A DNA stretch of 64,000 nucleotides from Isoetes taiwanensis (taxonomy: Eukaryota > Streptophyta > Lycopodiopsida > Isoetales > Isoetaceae): positions 1 through 64,000 of the forward strand of contig JAJEKV010000479.1 of the NCBI GenBank assembly GCA_021234155.1. Reading direction: 5' to 3'. A model generated the notes under the pieces. That model was not told the origin of the DNA. It ran no database searches and saw only the letters and a list, made by a program, of their open reading frames with translations. Position numbers and translations under genes: made by a program. Below are positions 45,425-57,045 of the stretch, piece after piece; position 1 is the first letter of the stretch; every line of letters begins with the position of its first letter.

Positions 45425-48400
45425 TTGTTGCCTTTTTATATATGCAACATGCAAAAGATAGAAATCATGTAGAACAAAACATTCCTCATAACCGTCATCA
45501 TTTCTTCATCCTTAAATTGTTGCCCATATTTTATACGCAGCATGCCAAAAGACAGAAATCACGTAGAACAATAGATTCCGCATGACCGTCATTTATCAGC
45601 CATCAAAGTAACTACATGAGCATCAGTTATGCACATTAAAACTTATGCTGTCACCAATTTTTTTTTAATCTACAACGTGGATGTCGACATTGTTCTTCGT
45701 GCAGGAGAGGATAGAGACAATCAAGCCCTACACATGAGATATGAAGTTGAGTTTACCAGCATCTAGTTTACTGGAGCGTTATTGTTTACTGCTTCAGATT
45801 TCAATGACAATTGCTGCTCCACGATCTCTGAATGCTGCATGCTCATGATTGTGGAAGTGCAGTAGGAAGTTTGAGACATTTGTTCCTAGAAATGTAATGT
45901 AAGAAATGTACTCATTCTAACTATCAGATTGCTTCCAATATCCTTGGGAAAAGCCTAAACATGATATAACCTGGCTGCATCGGCAGACAATTGCCAAAAG
46001 CACAAGCACTTCTCCTGCATTGGGAAACATCAACGATCCTAATAGTAGCATTCGCATAGATGAGCTTTTTGCACAATGTAAAAGGCATAGAGCCTACCAT
46101 CATATTTCGTAACTTACATATTAAGTTCACACTGGAGTAAAATCCATGCTAACACTGTACGCATTTGCCTCTACATAGAACCCTGCATGCAGCGCATATG
46201 TCTAAAACACTACGAAGATGTAAACATTTGGCTTCGTGCCAATTAACCATAAGAAATCTATCCTGCTATAAACAATTTGCATTCATGTTGGTAAGTGGAC
46301 TTACAACAACATCCTTCATTTCCTGTGGTAACGCAGCATGTTCACCATTCAAATCCTATATTATCTTTCCATTTCTCGCAAGGTAAGGATGCACAAACGC
46401 CTGCTAAGAAGAAAGTTGGAATTGTGCTTAAATGATTTGGCATTATTCTTAGAATCCCCTGCCAATGCAATAAGAAGGGCCATTGAAAAAAAAAAAAAAA
46501 AAGTATGCAAGATATTCAACAGCCATGATCATGCTTGGATTATTTGCATTTGAAAGGCTATTAACCTGGCATTTTCAAGAATCACGTTGCAACAAAGAAG
46601 AATAAAAATACTAATGCTAAAGCATCCCAGACATCTTTTCATTATTTTCCATTCAAAGGCTACTGCTAAAAAACTCTACAGATAAACAAAATGCAAAGAT
46701 AATACCTGGCCTTTTCAGAACCTTCAATCAAGATGTAGCAGTAAAGGAGAATAAGAAGAGAATAGATCATTGCACGATCAGGTTCTTTCATGCACCAATG
46801 CTTGAAGTATACATCAACAAAAGTTGCAGTGGTATACATCAACAAAAGTTGCTCACGGTTTTCCAGATTGCCTTAGTTTAGCTTCCTCTGCTCTTCGTGA
46901 CTTCTGCACTCAGCACTAAATTTCATCAACACAAAAGTTCTATCATAAATCTAGGACCCAAACTAATACTGCAAAGAAAAAGAATATATGACGGTAAGGT
47001 TAAACCCTAAGAATTTAAATGCCATATGGCAGAACAGTAATCCAAGAGACCCGATGTATAGTTCCAGGAAATGTATAGACCCACGACCAAGTACTTACCT
47101 CGAAAGAAAATCCACAAAAAATTGAAGATACAGGCAGCGCCCTTGGACGACTGTAACTAAGAAAACGAAGAAAGAAGCCGGTGTATAAGGATACTCCAAT
47201 AAGAGTGTTTGCCCTAATCGGGCTAAACATACTTGCTTTAAGCATCCACAATGGCATAGCATCCACAGATAGGCTTTGATGAAGCTATTGCTATGCCGGA
47301 TTTGGCCTTTTGGCATCATGTGGAAACGTTGACGCCTCTGAATCTAGAGTCGACGTGCTGCACTTCGGCTGATGAAGAAAAAAGAAGCATTAAAAAATGG
47401 AATTTGTTGGGACCGTTCGATCTAGTCTGGTCGTTCATATCCGTTAGATCTAGGGCAGGATACAACACCCTATAACATTATAATATAGGATAGTTTTTGT
47501 GCAATCTCTTCAAAATTGCTTTATTTCTCTGTAAATGCATACCAGATTAGGTCAGCCCTCTATGATTTTTTGTTCTTATAGCTTTTAATTGGCTGGATTG
47601 TTGCTTGCCCTTCTTCCATATCTGCATATTTGTACCTTTTGTTTATTGTAGAAAAATCTTATGTGGCCCCAAGGATCAAAATATGAACAAACGATTATGG
47701 TTGCGGAGTTGCTATGAAATCAAGTTGCTACGAGATCAGGTTGGTGCTCTGTCTTTTAACGTACAAGCTGTTATAATAGGCATGTCTTATTATCAGAGGA
47801 TTTTTTCAGAAGTTACTGCATTGTTTTTGCGTTCACGAGGCATGTGGAGTCTCTTAGATTTTCATGTACGAAATGATATGAGATCTATTTCAACCATATT
47901 CTGTTTTACTTTCATCCCTTGCTTTCACATATGCAATGGCTCTAAAGTTGTTGCTGTTTGCAGCTATAGAAGTTTGCTGGAACATATACCTGTCAATTTT
48001 TTTTTCTCATCTTTGGTTCTTCCCATATGTCCATATGTTTTACTTTTGGGTCTGCGATGTACTGCTTCAGAAAAGCCTTACATATCTCAACATCCCGAAG
48101 AAATCCACATGATCCAGATGTGATTAGATTGTTTACGCTGTGCAAACTATAATTGCTTTAAGGTAATGCATAAAAATCTGCTGCATAATTTCTGGGAGTA
48201 CATATGCTCTACTCATTATTTTTGCAATATAATTTCCGCGAAGAAGTTGCTACATGTAAACCCCTTGGTTTTCCTCTTAGCAGATAGGCATAGCTGGGGA
48301 TCACAACAGAGGAAGCTACATCCTTTGAGCTTTGAAAGTCCCTTTTGAGTTATGGCTGACGGTATTTTATATTGATTGCCATTGTATTATATAAACAAAA

Positions 48401-50165
48401 TTCTGTAAGTAGAGGTGCAAGCTTCATGATATTTTCTGCTTTATTTATTGAGTTCTTTATCCGTGCAATACTTTTGTTGAGTTGCTATCTCTGTTGCTTA
48501 TTTTGAAAATGACCTGTTTACATTAGCGATGCATGAGACATTGCTGCTGCTGTTACAAACTCATAAAGGTTAGTTGCTCTGCCTTATAAAATGTCGTTTG
48601 TATCTCTTTCAAATTTTACATGGACAGGACATCATGTCATCGCGTAATTGTACGAGGCTTCTGAAGCAAATTCAGTTAAACGTGTGCAACAGGTCTGTTT
48701 CTTTTTATCACGAAGACCCAGATACGGCGCTTACCTGTTTCTTTATTGAACAAAGTAGAATTAGAGTCCCCTTCTTGGGAAGCCAAAAAGATCAGATTTG
48801 GTCCAGCATCATGCTGTGGATCACATCACATGCTGCATCATGTATATCATGAAGTTTAAAAAATTATACTTGAATCATTCAAAATCGGACGTTTTGTGTC
48901 ATTGTTAGATGTGCATCAGCAAATCCAGTAGGAGTAAACTACGGCCAGTTACCAGATGGTTTTCCATTACCTGAGCACGTTGTATAATTATTGATCTTAG
49001 AGTAAAGCTCTAAGATGCAAATTTTGCAGTTCTGAAGGCTTCTGTAAATGGACAAATTTCTGCATTCAAATTTGGTAAGCCAGAATGTAGCATAGTATTG
49101 GACAAAAACAAAGATTAAGTATATTTGTGCAAGAGATAGTACTAACCAGCACTTTTAACGCTTAATAACAAGATTCCAGCTCTTGCGCTTTCAGTTCTTT
49201 TTGACAAAGGGATTCCAAGGTGCTTGGCCTCATTTTAATTATGAGCTTATTTTAGGACCTTAGATTGTCCTTATTTGCATTTGGCATTTGGTGATGGCAG
49301 GAGCACATGACTTTATTGTAATGGTTTCCAACATATAGCTTTAATCTCATTTGTCAGTGAATCTTTAAATGCTCATCTATTTTTTAATGTCATGCTGAGA
49401 AACCCTGGAGAATAGAATACACAATTGAGATGCACAACAAAAAGTGAGATGTGTAAGATGTGTCGTCCGTTCTCCTTTGATGGATGGAATACATTTCCCG
49501 TGTTAGCTAAACTAACCCAGAAGTTGGAAAGTCAGCCAGTTAATAAGTCACCCTCTTCTGGTCCTGTTTTTGCTTTGGTAAATAAGTGACCATCCTGCAT
49601 GCGTCAATCCAGCTTCATTTGAAAATATAGCTCAGCTTTGTCTATATTTTCTCATGTTGTGTCTGGGCATTCAAGAAAAAAAGTAGGCTTGGCTTTCTAA
49701 ACAGCTTGGTTCACCATGTTAATTGTTGGGGACAATGGCCAGGACAATGTTTTATTTTAGCAATGAGTTGAGCAAAAATAATTCATGGTTAATCATGTTG
49801 TCATGAATATCTGTAACGACAATCAAAAGGCACTATCAAAGGACTCCAGTCTAGATCCATCCAGCAAGGTTCATCTTTCAAGGATATCACTGAAAATAAA
49901 ATTCTCATGAGATAGCATATCACTGCAACTACATGGATATCATCAACAATAGACCATGGATTCTCATGATGCATGTATACTTTTATTCTTTAAGCCTATT
50001 ATTATGAAGTCCATTATTTTTGTTGAAATGTTATCATCCGTCAACTAATCAATTTTTTGAAGATGCCTTGACACAATAGATTCCACATTCTTTATAGTGG
50101 CCAACAATCAAACAACCACTATTTCAAATTGTAGTAAAGCCCGGCAACGCCGGGCACCATAACTA

Positions 50166-51121
50166 TGTTTTATTGAAGCCGAAAATATGATATCTTTACC
50201 TCTCTTTGCTTGTACAGATTACATGCGATATAGGGTATGCTAATAGTCAGGTTTTATGATTATTTTAGAATATGAAAATACATGCTGCAGTTAAATAATG
50301 ATACAGACCATCGTCATATAGGACCCTGGCAGCAAGTGCTCTGTTATAAATGCATATACAGCAGCAAAAATCCATTTTTTACAGGTTTTCCAAATCCAAA
50401 TAACAATCCATATATGGACATTGATCCTAAATAATGGATTAGATATCTGGATACTTAGATTTTTTGCCTTCATCTGTCTATATAAGACTGTATAAGACAG
50501 TGTAATGTTGATCTTATTGGTAAATGAGGTCTTTGCTTTATTAGCATCAGATGTAGAGTGCTCATCTTAGCATTATCCCAAAGGGCAAGACTTTTAACCT
50601 CTTGAAGAATCAATGGAGGATAACTTTACACATTCTAGTTTGTGTTTGAAGTCTGAATGCTTGAACAACAGTAGAACATAAGATTATGAAGAAATACAGT
50701 TTAATCTTTGGCAAGACATGGCATGGCTGCTTGTAATTTTGTTCAGGCAGTAAACTATTTGCTTCCATTTGGTCACAAAGATAGTTTGAAAGACATATGC
50801 AGATGGCTATTTCGTTGTGCTCATATTGGCACCATAAATGGCATTGTATTTAGGAATTCATTACTTTAAGACAGATGTATAGGCAGTTGCATTCTTACCT
50901 CTCCTTCTATTCTTCTAGTCTTTTCTAACTGGAAGGGCAAGAGGCACAATGGGTAATCAGTGATAAACTGAAAATCCCAATGTACCTTTTGGCCCTTGCC
51001 CTGATACCGTTTTCACGCTAACAGGGTACTGATTGGCTGCAGGTACGGGATTTTCTTCCCATTGTTCCCTTCGCTTTTGTAGTTGGCATAGGCTTCAAGA
51101 ATGATGGAGATTTCGAAAAGA
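50166..51121 (+). repeat. Repeat R2, right part
   Basis: Continues R2 after Helitron Hg and matches R3 (61766-62730) at about 98%. The match stops sharply after ATTTCGAAAAGAG, seven codons into the accessory ORF of gypsy 2. It contains RNA motif copy 2. Confidence 0.88.
50945..51066 (+). ncRNA. Structured RNA motif, copy 2
   Basis: Same fold as at 37537 with other bases: ACAATGGG/CCCATTGT (50946-50953 with 51058-51065), GAAAATCCC/GGGATTTTC (50970-50978 with 51047-51055), GTACC/GGTAC, CCCTG/CAGGG (50999-51003 with 51022-51026), side hairpin CAGT/ACTG (50958-50970). The ATG of the gypsy 2 accessory ORF follows 35 nt later. A role as leader structure (packaging, dimerisation or translation start) is inference. 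Confidence 0.7.
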
Positions 51122-51622
51122 GTTAGGGATTACAGGGAGTTCACCGAGGTAGAGGTCGACGAATATGCCGGAAGACACAGAGCGGGTGGCCGAGGAGGCG
51201 AAGAATCAACAACGATGCACAACGACAGGTCGCTGCGATACTATCTTCCCCTGCTGCTGGATGGGAGAATAGCGGTAATACACCGCAAATTCACCCCCAG
51301 GGGCGAGGAAGGAGTATTCATGCTCATCGCGCTCTCAGGCTTTGGCCGGCATGCTCGGCTAGCTGCCAACACCGACTATGCCATCTTAGTCAAGAGAGCG
51401 ATGGCACTCGACATCTTCGACTTCGCCATATCTCACCGACGGCAGGGAAGACTGGCAGTGACCGCGACATACACCTCCGACCGCAGGGTGGAAGAGTTGG
51501 TGACAGCCTTGCAGGGCAGGTCATCAACCAACGTCCTCAGGAACTTGGGACGCTCGGTAGGAACGGCCCAAGTTAAGAAGTTCCTTGAAGATAACCCATC
51601 CTACCGGCGATTTCAAGAATAG
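51101..51622 (+). CDS. Accessory ORF upstream of gypsy 2 gag
   Basis: 173 codons from ATG 51101, intact. Predicted soluble, with a mixed alpha/beta pattern (YYLPLLLDGRIAVIHRKF, FMLIALSGFGRHARLA) and a helical end (NVLRNLGRSVGTAQVKKFL). It has no gag, protease or envelope motif and does not resemble the accessory ORF of gypsy 1. Its first seven codons lie in repeat R2. It stands 150 bp before gag on the same strand. Base use is GC-richer than the repeat before it. Function unknown. Confidence 0.65.
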   Translation: MMEISKRVRDYREFTEVEVDEYAGRHRAGGRGGEESTTMHNDRSLRYYLPLLLDGRIAVIHRKFTPRGEEGVFMLIALSGFGRHARLAANTDYAILVKRAMALDIFDFAISHRRQGRLAVTATYTSDRRVEELVTALQGRSSTNVLRNLGRSVGTAQVKKFLEDNPSYRRFQE

Positions 51623-51773
51623 TTAGACTCTTGATCCCGGAGGCGTTGTATTAAGATATTATATAATATAAGTATAATTTCTTTTGCGCTTTAAATATTG
51701 TGTTGACGTATTTTGTTCCACAACTATACCAACAAACACATATAGGCAATAGAACAAATAAAGCTAACCGTAA

Positions 51774-52959
51774 GGCCATGATCTACTCGTGTATGCAGCT
51801 AGAGGTCCAGGCTCAGGAGAACAACGACGGCGAGACCGTAAGGAAGAACAGACCCCGCCTAGGCCACCCCCAGCAAGGAACCTGTATGAGGCATTTGGCC
51901 CCATGACTCCTGAGGAGGAAGTGTCGCAGATGAGAACAGACCTTGAGCAAATAAAGGCTTACTTAGCAGCCCAATCAGAAGCTGCCCCAAACAACAATAT
52001 GCAACTGCCGGAAGCTCCACCTCGGAAGAAGAGCAAGGACAAGAAGAGGAGCAAGAGAAGGAGGTCCCCCAGCACGGAATCCTCCAGCTCAAGCTCAGAT
52101 TCGGACTCCGACTCCGAGGAAGAGGAAGAGGAGGACCAGGACCGAAGAGACGACAGAAACAAGGACACGAGAACCTCGGACTACCAGAAGAAGGTGGATT
52201 CAGCACTCAGCAACGTATGGAAAGCAAGAAAGCTGGAACAGTTCTCGGGAGATAACAGGTCCGGCATGGAAGCAGAGGCATGGCTAGATGAGATGAGCGA
52301 GTATGGCAATGCCTATAGCATGAAGGACAAGGACAAGGGCAGAGTGGCAACAGCTAACCTTAAGGGAGCAGCACGCATCTGGTGGAAGGGCTATGCCAAG
52401 GCACATGGCCTGAGCAGGGACAGTTGCAAGTTCAAGAAGTTTGCAAAGGCTTCAAGCGCCATTATGTACCACGAGAACACAAGTCCAACATGATGCAGCA
52501 GTTCTACAGGTTACAGCAAGGCAACAAATCAGTGCAGAAGTATACGGAAGAATTCATGAGACTAAGGTTGTATGTGCCGAAGTTGAGTAAAAAACATGCA
52601 GTGGAGAGCTATATTGAAGGATTGAATGATGAGATCCGTAAGCTTGTAAGGGCAATAAACTCTAAGACAGTATCAGAAGCAGAATCCAAGGCAATAAGCT
52701 TGCAAGGAACGGGGCCTCAGAATAGCGGGCAGAGGCAGCAGTATTACCAGGATAAAGGCAAGGCAGCAGGGAGTTATAGCCCTAGAGCAGCCAGCCCAGG
52801 TCCAGCTAAAGCCCCATATAGTGGCAATCAAGGGAAGCAGCAGGAGAGGAAGCAGGTGTCCTTCAAGGACAAGCAGGAAGGGTCAAACTACTCCAAAGCA
52901 GTGCGGTCCTTTTTGCAGGCAATGCCCAAGGAGAAGAGGCAGGAATGCATAGAGAAATA
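51774..52959 (+). pseudogene. Gypsy 2 gag, one frameshift
   Basis: The first part is Ser/Lys/Glu-rich (KKSKDKKRSKRRR, then Ser/Asp/Glu runs), followed by the capsid domain (EAEAWLDEMSEYG, ARIWWKGYAKAHG). One T is missing near 52451 (GCTTCAAG for GCTTTCAAG), shifting the frame; the rest (HYVPREHKSN, YTEEFMRLRLYVPK) continues from there. A TAG at 52957-52959 stands directly before the intact CCHC knuckle [14 protein letters not shown]. No good ATG precedes 51903 in frame; the true start may be lost or spliced. Compare gypsy 1 gag at 22900-24015. Confidence 0.88.
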
Positions 52960-55900
52960 GCTTTGCTTCAGATGCTTCCAGCCAGGCCACAGAACATCGA
53001 ACTGCCCATTCGTCATGAGCGCAGCGCTAGCGGAGTTGGGTGAATGGGACACTCCGTCTGACGACGACAGTGAGGCAGCACGCGACTATATACAGGGTGA
53101 GTGTCACATTTTTGCCGCCATAGATACAGAACAAGCAGAGAATCAGTATAAGGTAATTTCCACAGTAGGGAAGGCCAAGGCCAAGTCTTTCATAGTCCTC
53201 ATAGACTCAGGAAGTAGCCATAATTTTGCATCCCCAAGAATGATTGAGATGTTGAAGTTGAAACCATTAAAGTCAAAGCCGAGGCCCGTAATCTTAGCAA
53301 GTGGAGCAGTAAGGCAAACAGCAGGCAAGAGGATAAACTTCGACATCGACTTGCCGGGAATTAACATCCAGATGGGGGCAGAAGTAATGGGTATCGGGAA
53401 GTATGACCTGATCATAGGAATGGAGTATCTTGGACCAGCGGGGGCCATCATTGATTGTGGAAAGCGGAAGGTGACCCTCACAGCGCCTAACGGCAAGATC
53501 ATAGAGATCACAGGTAAAGAAGTTGTTCCCATCATGCAGTGTATGTCTAGTAAGAGGCTGCTCAAGTGCATAAAGAGCGAGCAGGTAGCATACATCTTCA
53601 AGCTCGAGATCGAAGAGCCCGAGTCAGAAGAAAGCAAGGAAGACAAGGTGCTCAGCAAATTGCCCAAGCAGATAGCTAAGCTGATCACGGAGTTCCACGA
53701 TCTCTTTCCAGATGAGATCGAGCGCCTCCCTCCTTATAGAGGAGTTGAGTGCGAGATAGCACTCGAGCCAGGAACCAAGCCGACGAGCAAGGCTCCATAC
53801 AGGATGACGACGCAGGAACTGACGGAGCTAAAGAAGCAGTTGCAGGAGTTGCTCGACCTAGGCTTTATTAGACCTAGTGTCTCACCATTTGGGGCACCCA
53901 TTCTTTTTGTAAAGAAAAAGGATGGCAGCTTGAGGATGTGCATAGACTATAGGCAGTTGAACAAGCACACCATCAAGAACAAGTATGTGCTTCCCAGATC
54001 GGATGACTTGATGGATCAGCTCCAAGGGGCGAAGCTCTTCTCCAAGATAGACCTGAGGTCGGGGTACCATCAGATCAGGATCAAGGAAGAAGACGTCCAC
54101 AAAACGGCTTTCAGGACCAGGTGGGCATGACGAATTCACAGTAATGTCATTTGGATTATCAAATGCCCCAACAACGTTCATGAGGCTCATGAACGACATC
54201 TTCAGGAAGTTCTTGGATACTTTTGTAATTGTATTCTTTGACGACATTTTGGTGTATAGCAGATCCCTTGAAGAGCATGTACAACACCTAAGGAGAGTGC
54301 TTGAGAAGTTAAGGAGGCACCAGTTGTACGCCAAGTTGTCGAAGTGCCACTTCGCAACGGAGAGGGTAGAATACCTGGGTCATGTGATCTCAGCAGATGG
54401 GATTTCGACGGATCCTGCCAAGATTGAAGCAGTGGTTCAGTGGCCGGCACCGAAGAACGTCCATGAGGTCAGAAGCTTTCTCGGCCTAGCAGGGTACTAC
54501 AGAAAGTTTATCAAGAACTTTGCAAAGATAGCGGCCCCGCTAACAGATTTAACGAGGGCGAAAAAGGTGAAGGATTGGGCGGATCATTGGCACAAGAAAG
54601 CCCAAAAGGGATTCGAATTGTTGAAGGAAGCTTTGACAACTGCCCCCGTTTTGACCCTGCCAAACCCAGAGAAAGACAAGCTTGTGGCGACAGATGCAAG
54701 TAAGATAGCCACAGGTGCAATGCTCATGCAGGAAGAACGTGTAGTAGCCTATGATTCTCGGAAGATGAATGACGCCGAAACGCGCTACCCCACACATGAT
54801 CAGGAGTTGCTTGCAGTTGTCAGAGCACTAAGGATTTGGGGGCATTACCTCTTGGGAAGTTAGTTCCAATTGGACACAGATCGTCAGAGCCTTCAATATG
54901 TGTTCACGCAACCACATCTCAACCTGAGGCAGCGAAGGTGGATGGAGTTCCTCGAAAAGTATGACTTTGATATAGTCTATAAGCCGGGGAAGCTCAATGT
55001 GGTGCTTTCAAGGCATCATTTGACAACTAGAGTGCATTGCAATGTAATTTCGACTCTCTCCATCGACTTTGGGAAGAAGATCGAAGAAACCTTGCCAACA
55101 GATGTAGACTTCAAGGAAGTGTCGGAGGAAGCGAGAACAGACAAGGAGAGGGAAACCTTCAAAAATTTTAAGAAGGAAGGTAACCTCTTGTACCACAAGA
55201 ACAAGTTGTGTGTGCCGGAATCATCAGGGGTGAGGAAGTTGATTCTCCACGACACCCACAACAGCCCAATAGCTGGCTATGCAGGATTTATGAAGACGTA
55301 TTTCAAAGTACGCAGCAGCTATTACTGGCCAGGAATGAAGAAGCAAGTAGCTCGCTACATCAAAGAGTGTCAGCTATGTCAGCAGACGAAGGCAGAGCAG
55401 CTTCGAATTCCAGGGGCATTAGAACCATTAGCAGTGCCGAACGCTAAGTGGGAGGTCATCAGCATGGACTTCATAACAGGGCTTCCAAGAACGGTAAGAG
55501 GGAAGGATGCCTTGATGGTTGTGGTCGACAAGTTGTCGAAGATGGCACACTTTGTGCCCTGCAGGACCACAGACACAGCTATGGATACAGCGAAGCTCTT
55601 CATCAAAGAAATCTTCAGGCTCCATGGCATGCCAAGGGAGATCATCTCCGACAGAGATCCGAAATTCATCAGTGCTTTTTGGCAAGACCTCTTTGCAACG
55701 ATTCAGACGAAACTCTCCATGAGCACGGCCTATCATCCTCAGACGGATGGGCAAACGGAGCGAACCAACAGAATTTTGGAGGATATGCTACGAAACTATG
55801 TCTGGAATAAGCAAGGTATGTGGGAAGAATTTATTCACTTGGTGGAGTTTGCATATAATAGCACCAAGCAAGAATCATCCCAAATGTCGTCGTTTATGAT

Positions 55901-56558
55901 CAACTACGGCTATCAATGCCTAACTCCAGACACTTGGCACAATCCCGTATCAAAAGTAGAAGTTTCGCAGCAAATGTTGGGCGACATGCAGCAGCTGGTG
56001 GAAGAAGTTCGAGGATATCTTCTTGCAGCAAGGAATCGACAAAAGAGCATCGCCGACAAGCATCGGACGGTCAGAGAGTTCCAAGTTGGTGACGACATGT
56101 GGCTCAAGATTAAAGTGAAGCAGGCGAAGCTCCGCATCGGAAATTGTAAGAAGCTTGCTCCAAGGTGGGCTGGACCCTTCAGAATAGTCAAGAGAGTAGG
56201 TAATCAATCCTACAAGTTAGACTTGCCAGCACACCTAAAGATTCATAAAGTCTTGCACGTGAGTTTGCTGAAGAAGCATACTCCAAATCCAGACGAAGTC
56301 TTGGACACTCCAACGTTGTTGGAAATGATAGAAGAGCAGCTGGAAATAGTTCCAGAGTTGATTCTTGATAAAGCCTTCAAGAAAACAAGGAGATCGGAGT
56401 TTCTCCAATATTTGGTCAAGTGGAAACACTTGCCGGTGGAAGACGCGACGTGGGTACTTAAGAAGGATCTATTAAAGCAGTACCCGCAGTTCATGGAGCA
56501 ATGGGACGGCAAGGTCATCTCCGAAGAAATCGGCTCAGGCATGTCGATTTGTGTGTAG
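52960..56558 (+). pseudogene. Gypsy 2 pol with chromodomain
   Basis: Order: CCHC knuckle, protease ([13 protein letters not shown]), RT ([37 protein letters not shown]), RNase H ([10 protein letters not shown]), integrase zinc finger, integrase core with the three acidic sites (SMDFITG, SDRDPKF, GQTERTNR), and a chromodomain at the end (YLVKWKHLPVEDATWVL). Defects: a 2-base loss after TAFRTR near 54121, an in-frame TAG at 54861-54863, and the second His of the zinc finger changed to Tyr (AGYAG). It is a chromovirus with all domains but not functional as it stands. Confidence 0.93.
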
Positions 56559-57045
56559 ATTAAATCCTTGTATAGTTAAGATTAATCTACGCATGCAACC
56601 TATGCTAGATATGGGTTGCATGCGTTGTTACCGATGATGAGACCGCTACGGTGATCTCTAGCACGTGGTGTAATGTCATTGTACGCATGACCGCGGTGCC
56701 GCTTGGCTTAGTTAGAAGTAGATTAAAAAGTCTACTTCCGTCCCACGGGAGTAGACGACCTCGAGAGATAAGAGGTCATTCAGGAATGCATTGATAGGAA
56801 AGGCACATCTAGCCCCATATATGCATTGATAGGAGGACTCTATCCTTCACGCCCCATATGCGGGAAGGACCCTATCCTCCACGTTGGGCAACTAAAGGTG
56901 TAGGCATGAGCGGCATATAGGCATGATAGGGCGCTGTCTCCACGGCCACGATGGAAGAATCATCCTCTTCCTACGCCGGGAGATTAGCCATGCATTCATG
57001 TAGATAGGTGGGGTGGTCACCATATAACCAAGATTTTATTAATAA
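56559..57045 (+). other. Gypsy 2 3' untranslated region
   Basis: Follows the chromodomain stop. Contains short direct repeats (ATGCATTGATAGGA twice, CCCTATCC variants) and inverted TCTACTTC blocks but no ORF. It is broken at 57045 by Helitron Hj and resumes at 60021. Confidence 0.6.

Larger units (their letters stand above)
42063..47490 (-). mobile_element. Helitron Hh, minus strand, inside Hg
   Basis: Minus-strand 5' end TCCTATATTATAATGTT (one change) at 47490 with GCCCTAGATCTAACGG inside; 3' end hairpin GCCCAGC-AAC-GCTGGGC (42073-42089) then TTGGTTCTAG ending at 42063. The host bases are A42062 and T47491. Helitron Hi lies inside. The remaining 45425-47488 is AT-rich with tandem duplications of about 85 bp near 45425-45600 and short unrecognised frames; no captured gene was identified. 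Confidence 0.75.
41189..50165 (+). mobile_element. Helitron Hg, 9 kb, carrying two nested Helitrons
   Basis: The ends are set by the empty site in R3 (CTTATTTA|TGTTTT at about 61766): A41188 before, T50166 after. It starts TCAACTC, unlike the common 5' end, and ends with hairpin GCCCGGC-AAC-GCCGGGC (50139-50155) then ACCATAACTA, lacking the last G. Contents: exon-like frames at 41571-41690 (donor GAG|GTAAGT) and 41820-42000, Helitron Hh (42063-47490), and 47491-50130 with exon-like pieces (47652-47741 with donor AG|GTTGGT, and 48620-48692). None is recognised and no Rep/helicase is present. The stretch 48900-50130 holds nothing I can name. Confidence 0.9.

Noticed and set aside
50945-51066. 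Structured motif as TPP riboswitch or hammerhead ribozyme
   Set aside because: Some letters (CTGATACC, GCTAACAGGG) recall the TPP aptamer, but the required CTGAGA and second sensor blocks are missing; the hammerhead CTGATGA...GAAA core is absent.
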